Positions 60,468-64,000 of a stretch of DNA of 64,000 nucleotides are shown piece after piece. Made by a program: the position numbers and the translations under genes. The stretch comes from Bradyrhizobium sp. SZCCT0231. GTDB lineage: Bacteria > Pseudomonadota > Alphaproteobacteria > Rhizobiales > Xanthobacteraceae. The notes beneath the pieces were generated by a model. That model was given only the letters and a program-made list of their open reading frames with translations. It did no database searches and was not told the origin of the DNA. The DNA is taken from assembly GCF_018130245.1 (NCBI RefSeq), contig NZ_JAFCKP010000001.1, forward strand, positions 372,001 to 436,000, written 5' to 3'. How positions within the stretch are numbered: position 1 is the first letter of the stretch; each line of letters starts with the position of its first letter.

Positions 60468-61892
60468 CTACTTCTTTTTTGGTGTCAACCAGTCCTCGTC
60501 TTCCAGGGACGGTGCTTGTTTCTGCTGTTCCAGGATTTTTCTGTACTCCTCCGGGATCACCTGGCTGCGAGATGCTTCTTGCAGCGTGTGTGGGAACCAG
60601 GTCGCAATGCCTGGGAAAGCAATCATCAGGCCAACGCAGATCACCTGCAGTATCATGAACTGGAACATGCCAGCGTAGATCGTCGCGAGACTCCAGCCCT
60701 TGACCACCTGCTTGAGATAGTACGCTGACATGGCGACGGGCGGCGACAGGAAGGCGGTCTGCAGCACCACCGCAACCAGCGCTCCGAACCATATGAGGTC
60801 GATGCCCATGCCTTTCACGACGGGATAGAAGATCGGCAGAAACACCAGGATGATGGCCGGCCACTCAAAGGGCCACCCCAGCAGGAAAACGAGAAGGAGC
60901 ACGACAATCAGCATGAGGCTCGGCGGCAACTGCAGGCCGAGCATCGTCTCGGTGATCCAGTTCGCCGAGCCAAGGCGGGCGAACACCGCACCGAAAATGT
61001 TCGACGTGACCGCCAGCAGCAGGACCATGCTCGACGTCGCCATCGTCGAGGTCATAGCGCGCTGCAGTCCGCTGAACGAGAACCTGCCATATGCGATGGC
61101 GAGGATCAGTGCGCCGACGCTGCCGATGCCGGCCGCCTCCGTCGGCGTCGCAAGCCCCCCGATGATCGAGCCGAGCGTCGCCGTGATGAGCCCGAGCAGC
61201 GGCAGCGTGCCGACGACCACCTCGCGCGCAATGTATCCAGCGGAGTAGATCCGCTCATCCTTTGGCACTGGCGGCCCGAGCTTGGGATTGATGAAGGAGC
61301 GGCCCATCAGATAGGCGATGTAGACGCCGGCCAGCAGAAAGCCCGGTCCGAAGGCTGCAGCATAGAGATCGGCGACCGAAACCCCGAGCACCGGCCCCAT
61401 CACGATCAGCATGACCGACGGGGGAATGAGAATACCGAGCGTGCCGCCCGCCGTGATGGTGCCCGCTGAAAGCTTGGCATCATAGCCCGCCTTCGTCATG
61501 ATCGGCGATGCCATGATGCCAAGAACGGTGACGGCTGCGCCGACGATACCTGTCGCCATCGCGAACACGGTCGAGGTCAGGATGACGACGAGGAAGAGTG
61601 CGCCGCGCACCGGCGCAAGCAGCATGCGGAACGCCGTAAAAAGGCGCTCCATGAGTCCCGCCTGCTCGGTGATGAAGCCCATGAAGATGAACAGCGGTAC
61701 GGCGGCGAGAAGTTCTTCCTTCATCATGCCGATGGTCTGGAAGTAACCAAGCTCGAAGACCGTCCCGCCCATGCCCCAGTAGCCGAACGCGAAGGCGAGA
61801 AACAGCAATGTGAACGAGATCGGCACACCGATGAAGATCGCGCCAAGCAGCACCAGCAGCATGATGAGGCCGATGAGCGCTTCTGCGGTCAT
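60468..61892 (-). CDS. dctM: TRAP transporter large permease subunit (DctM-like)
   Basis: 474 residues, about twelve spans. GVPISFTLLFLAFAFGYWGM at the N-terminus and PLFIFMGFITEQAGLMERLF, AGTITAGGTLGILIPPSVML and WPAIILVFLPIFYPVVKGM are DctM landmarks. It most resembles the mannitol/chloroaromatic-type branch by name recall only; substrate unknown. The ATG at 61892 overlaps the dctQ stop (ATGA). Confidence 0.92.
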   Translation of the reverse strand: MTAEALIGLIMLLVLLGAIFIGVPISFTLLFLAFAFGYWGMGGTVFELGYFQTIGMMKEELLAAVPLFIFMGFITEQAGLMERLFTAFRMLLAPVRGALFLVVILTSTVFAMATGIVGAAVTVLGIMASPIMTKAGYDAKLSAGTITAGGTLGILIPPSVMLIVMGPVLGVSVADLYAAAFGPGFLLAGVYIAYLMGRSFINPKLGPPVPKDERIYSAGYIAREVVVGTLPLLGLITATLGSIIGGLATPTEAAGIGSVGALILAIAYGRFSFSGLQRAMTSTMATSSMVLLLAVTSNIFGAVFARLGSANWITETMLGLQLPPSLMLIVVLLLVFLLGWPFEWPAIILVFLPIFYPVVKGMGIDLIWFGALVAVVLQTAFLSPPVAMSAYYLKQVVKGWSLATIYAGMFQFMILQVICVGLMIAFPGIATWFPHTLQEASRSQVIPEEYRKILEQQKQAPSLEDEDWLTPKKK

Positions 61893-62452
61893 ATCTCGAC
61901 CTTCTCCTTGTGCTCCAGTTCGACGCCGGTGCGCGCCATGTAGATGCTCTTGATCAACTCGGACACGCCCTGGACCAGCAGCAGGAGGCAGGCGAGCGGC
62001 ACGACGAACTTGAACGGCCACAGCACGGGCCGCCAGGGTGTCTGGTCCGAAGTCTCGTTGATCAGCCAGGCGTAGTGAAATTCGTTCCAGCTGATCAGGA
62101 ACAGCATGATCAGGCTCGGGAAGAAGAAGACGACATAGGAGATCGTATCGATCCAGCCCTTCCTGCGGATCGAGAACTTCTCCCAGAAGAAGTCGGTACG
62201 GATATGAGCACCCTTGTGCAGCGCGTAAGCGGCGCCAAGCATGAAGAGCGAGCCGTACAGCATGTAGGTTGCGTCGTAGGCCCATATGGTCGGCGCGTTG
62301 AACAGGTAACGCGCTCCAACCTCGTAGGCAACGGCGAGAACCAGCGGCACCGAGAGCCACGAGATGATCGTGCCGGTACGGTCCGTGAAGCCGTCGATCA
62401 CCCTGATGATGGCCAGTAGCGCCGGCGGCTGCCTGCCTGTTATCTCAGCCAT
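61889..62452 (-). CDS. dctQ: TRAP transporter small permease subunit (DctQ-like)
   Basis: 187 residues with four spans; ARYLFNAPTIWAYDATYMLYG and GAAYALHKGAHIRTDFFWEK are the DctQ signatures. It bridges the binding protein and DctM. The ATG at 62452 is chosen for family length. It follows the binding-protein gene by about 95 bp. Confidence 0.9.
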   Translation of the reverse strand: MAEITGRQPPALLAIIRVIDGFTDRTGTIISWLSVPLVLAVAYEVGARYLFNAPTIWAYDATYMLYGSLFMLGAAYALHKGAHIRTDFFWEKFSIRRKGWIDTISYVVFFFPSLIMLFLISWNEFHYAWLINETSDQTPWRPVLWPFKFVVPLACLLLLVQGVSELIKSIYMARTGVELEHKEKVEI

Positions 62453-62546
62453 GCCTCGCCCCTTTCGCCGATCATTCGTGCGGCGCAAAGCAGGCCGCCT
62501 GCGTGCGAATTGAGGGCGGTCGAATCGGCCGCCCTCGGAGGAAGTC

Positions 62547-63652
62547 CTATTTCTCGGTCGGGAAGTAGTAGTTCGCCATGAAGGAGTATGGCGGGAAATA
62601 GGACCTCTTGTACGGCACCACAGCGCTGGCATACGCCTTCTGCGAGTCGTGCACCTTCTTGAAGAACGGGTTCCTGGCGCCCTCGGCCGCCGCGATCTCG
62701 TCCCACTTCTTGATGAAGGCCAGCAGGATCTCCGTCGGCGTGCGCAGGATCTGTACGCCGTGCTTCTGCTGCATCTCAATCAGCGCATCGGCGTTCTGGC
62801 GCTGCCACTTGGTCCACCAGACGAGGAATGTCTCGTTGGCCGCCGACTTGATGATCTCCTGATGTTGCGGGCTGAGCTCCTTCCACACATCGCCGTTGAT
62901 GACGAGCTCGCCGATCGTCACGTTCTCATGCAAGCCGGGTGAATAGTGATACTTCCAGACGTTGTGGAAGCCGAGCTGCAGGTCCTCGATGCCGCCGACC
63001 CATTCGGCGCAATCGATCACGCCGCGTTGCGCGGAGGGAATGATTTCTCCGCCCGGCATGTTGACCACCGTGAAGCCGAGCGCCTGCCACACTTCGCCGG
63101 CCATGCCGGTCTGGCGGCATTTCATGCCCTTCATGTCCTCGACCGTCTGGATCGGCTTCTTGACCAGCCGAACGCCTGCGGCCCTGCAGGCAGGATTGGA
63201 AACACGACGAGGTTGAGCTTGAGCTCCTTCTGATAAAACTCGTTGTAAAGCTCGAGGCCGCCGCCGTGATAGAGCCAACCCATCATGTCCATGTAGTCCA
63301 TGCCGAACGTTCCGCCGGGGCCGCCGGTGAACAGGATCGCGGTCTTGTTCTTGCCGGTCCAGTAGCCGGCCCACGCATGCGCTCCGTCGAGCACCTTCTT
63401 GTGGGTTGCGTCCAGCACCTCGAACGCCGGCACGACCTGGCCGGCGGGCATCGCCTCGATCTTCAGCGCGCCGGCTGACAGCTTGTTCACCCGGTCGACG
63501 AAATAGGTGAAGTTGTCATAGAGCGTGAGCGACGCCGGCCATGTGGCCTGCATCTTCAACACCTTCGTCTGCGCCATGACTGTTGTAGTGGATGCGACAA
63601 ACGCCGAAGCGATCAGGGCAACGGCGACCAACCCCAGAAACAAGCGTTTCAT
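62547..63652 (-). pseudogene. dctP: TRAP transporter substrate-binding protein (DctP-like), frameshifted
   Basis: The signal peptide begins KRLFLGLVAVALIASAFVAS (cleaved after VMAQ), with GGGAGGAG ahead of the ATG. The protein runs in one frame to PAGPQAFGW (near 63167) and then resumes in another frame as KKPIQTVEDMKGMKCRQTGM. One missing base at about 63161-63165 accounts for it: GGCTGGTCAAG where GGCTGGTTCAAG (GWFK) is expected. Restored, it would have about 368 residues, the normal length, with the conserved substrate-binding Arg in KCRQTG. Both halves are otherwise intact, so a recent mutation or a sequencing error is likely. Confidence 0.85.
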
Positions 63653-64000
63653 GAGCCATCTCCTCCCTTGGACAACGTGACCGCGGCGAACTATTCTCTT
63701 CGTTGTTTTTGGTCGCCAAGTCTTCAAACCACGTCTGTCATCATTCTGCCACCATCGCCGCAAGTTGTCATCTTGCTTTCTGGCCGCAGCAAGCGCTGGA
63801 ATTGGACATGGTCGAGACCTCAGCTCTTGGCCCTCGTCAATGAGCATATCTCCGGTGCTGCGGGACGCGGCCAGGCGATGCTGCGCACACCATGCCTCGC
63901 GTTGCCCGACGGGCAAAACACGCCAAATGCAGATCAAGGGGCGGGAGTGTAATTATTCTGATTGGCCGAATTTTGCATTTCGGGTAAACCGCAACACATC
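63653..64000. other. Gene-free 348-bp right edge upstream of the TRAP operon
   Basis: I see no credible gene. It holds a palindrome TTGCCCG-A-CGGGCAA (63901-63915) and, to the right, an AT-rich stretch GTAATTATTCTGATTGGCCG. The words resemble an interspersed sequence I recall from Bradyrhizobium genomes, so this may be a repeat rather than a promoter. The TRAP promoter should lie here but no clear -35/-10 pair is visible. Confidence 0.4.

Noticed and set aside
63668-63952. 94-codon plus-strand open frame at the right edge
   Set aside because: No resemblance to any family, no ribosome site, and it spans the TRAP leader and the repeat-like edge.
1-64000. CRISPR array or prophage
   Set aside because: Repeats are isolated inverted elements of different families, not regularly spaced direct repeats, and no cas, integrase or phage structural gene is present.

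Overview
The window is 64 kb of GC-rich alphaproteobacterial chromosome. It most resembles Bradyrhizobium or a close relative. That assignment rests on recalled protein resemblance (AapJQM, the Paa enzymes, tandem chemoreceptors, many acyl-CoA genes) and on the many intergenic palindromic repeats; no database was searched. No rRNA, tRNA, CRISPR array, transposase or phage gene was seen.

Layout. (1) 1-5.1 kb: the end of a phenylacetyl-CoA operon, paaA (cut by the left edge)-B-C-D-E-I-K, closed by a terminator. (2) 5.2-12.2 kb: a quinone-oxidoreductase-like MDR protein, a YeeE/YedE transporter, then a minus-strand group of ferredoxin, cytochrome P450, sulfite-oxidase-like molybdoenzyme and a hydrolase-OsmC fusion, with a divergent TetR regulator. 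(3) 12.3-19.8 kb: a polar amino-acid uptake locus split over a divergent promoter (RpiR regulator, class III aminotransferase and aapJ leftward; aapQ and aapM rightward, with no ATPase gene), followed by an exported PHB depolymerase. Beyond the depolymerase lies a second, diverged copy of the last 20 sense codons of aapM. (4) 19.8-27.3 kb: amidase, an internally deleted SDR remnant, tartrate dehydrogenase, two 2-hydroxyacid dehydrogenases, an M20 amidohydrolase and a LysR regulator. (5) 27.3-36.9 kb: a DUF1445 protein, a complete branched-chain-type ABC transporter and a tetronate (threonate) catabolic set, otnC divergent from ltnD-otnI-otnK. (6) 37-45.2 kb: two adjacent chemoreceptors with nearly matching signalling halves and an RND/MFP efflux pair. 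(7) 45.3-59.8 kb: an acyl-CoA region with a thiolase-like protein, three crotonases, two acyl-CoA dehydrogenases, an APH-like kinase with DUF6285, two SDRs, an acyl-CoA ligase, a GST and a VOC protein. (8) 60-63.7 kb: a YccF protein and a TRAP transporter whose binding-protein gene carries a frameshift.

The genes read as a catabolic and uptake region for aromatic acids, amino acids and amides, hydroxy acids, sugar acids and acyl-CoAs. The most striking signals are traces of genome remodelling: the aapM tail duplicate across the depolymerase gene, two operon-embedded gene remnants (SDR with the middle removed, nitronate-monooxygenase-like N-terminus ending at a hairpin repeat), a one-base frameshift in dctP, and about seventeen palindromic intergenic elements in several families, one of which supplies a stop codon. 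I found no convincing new defence or biosynthetic system.
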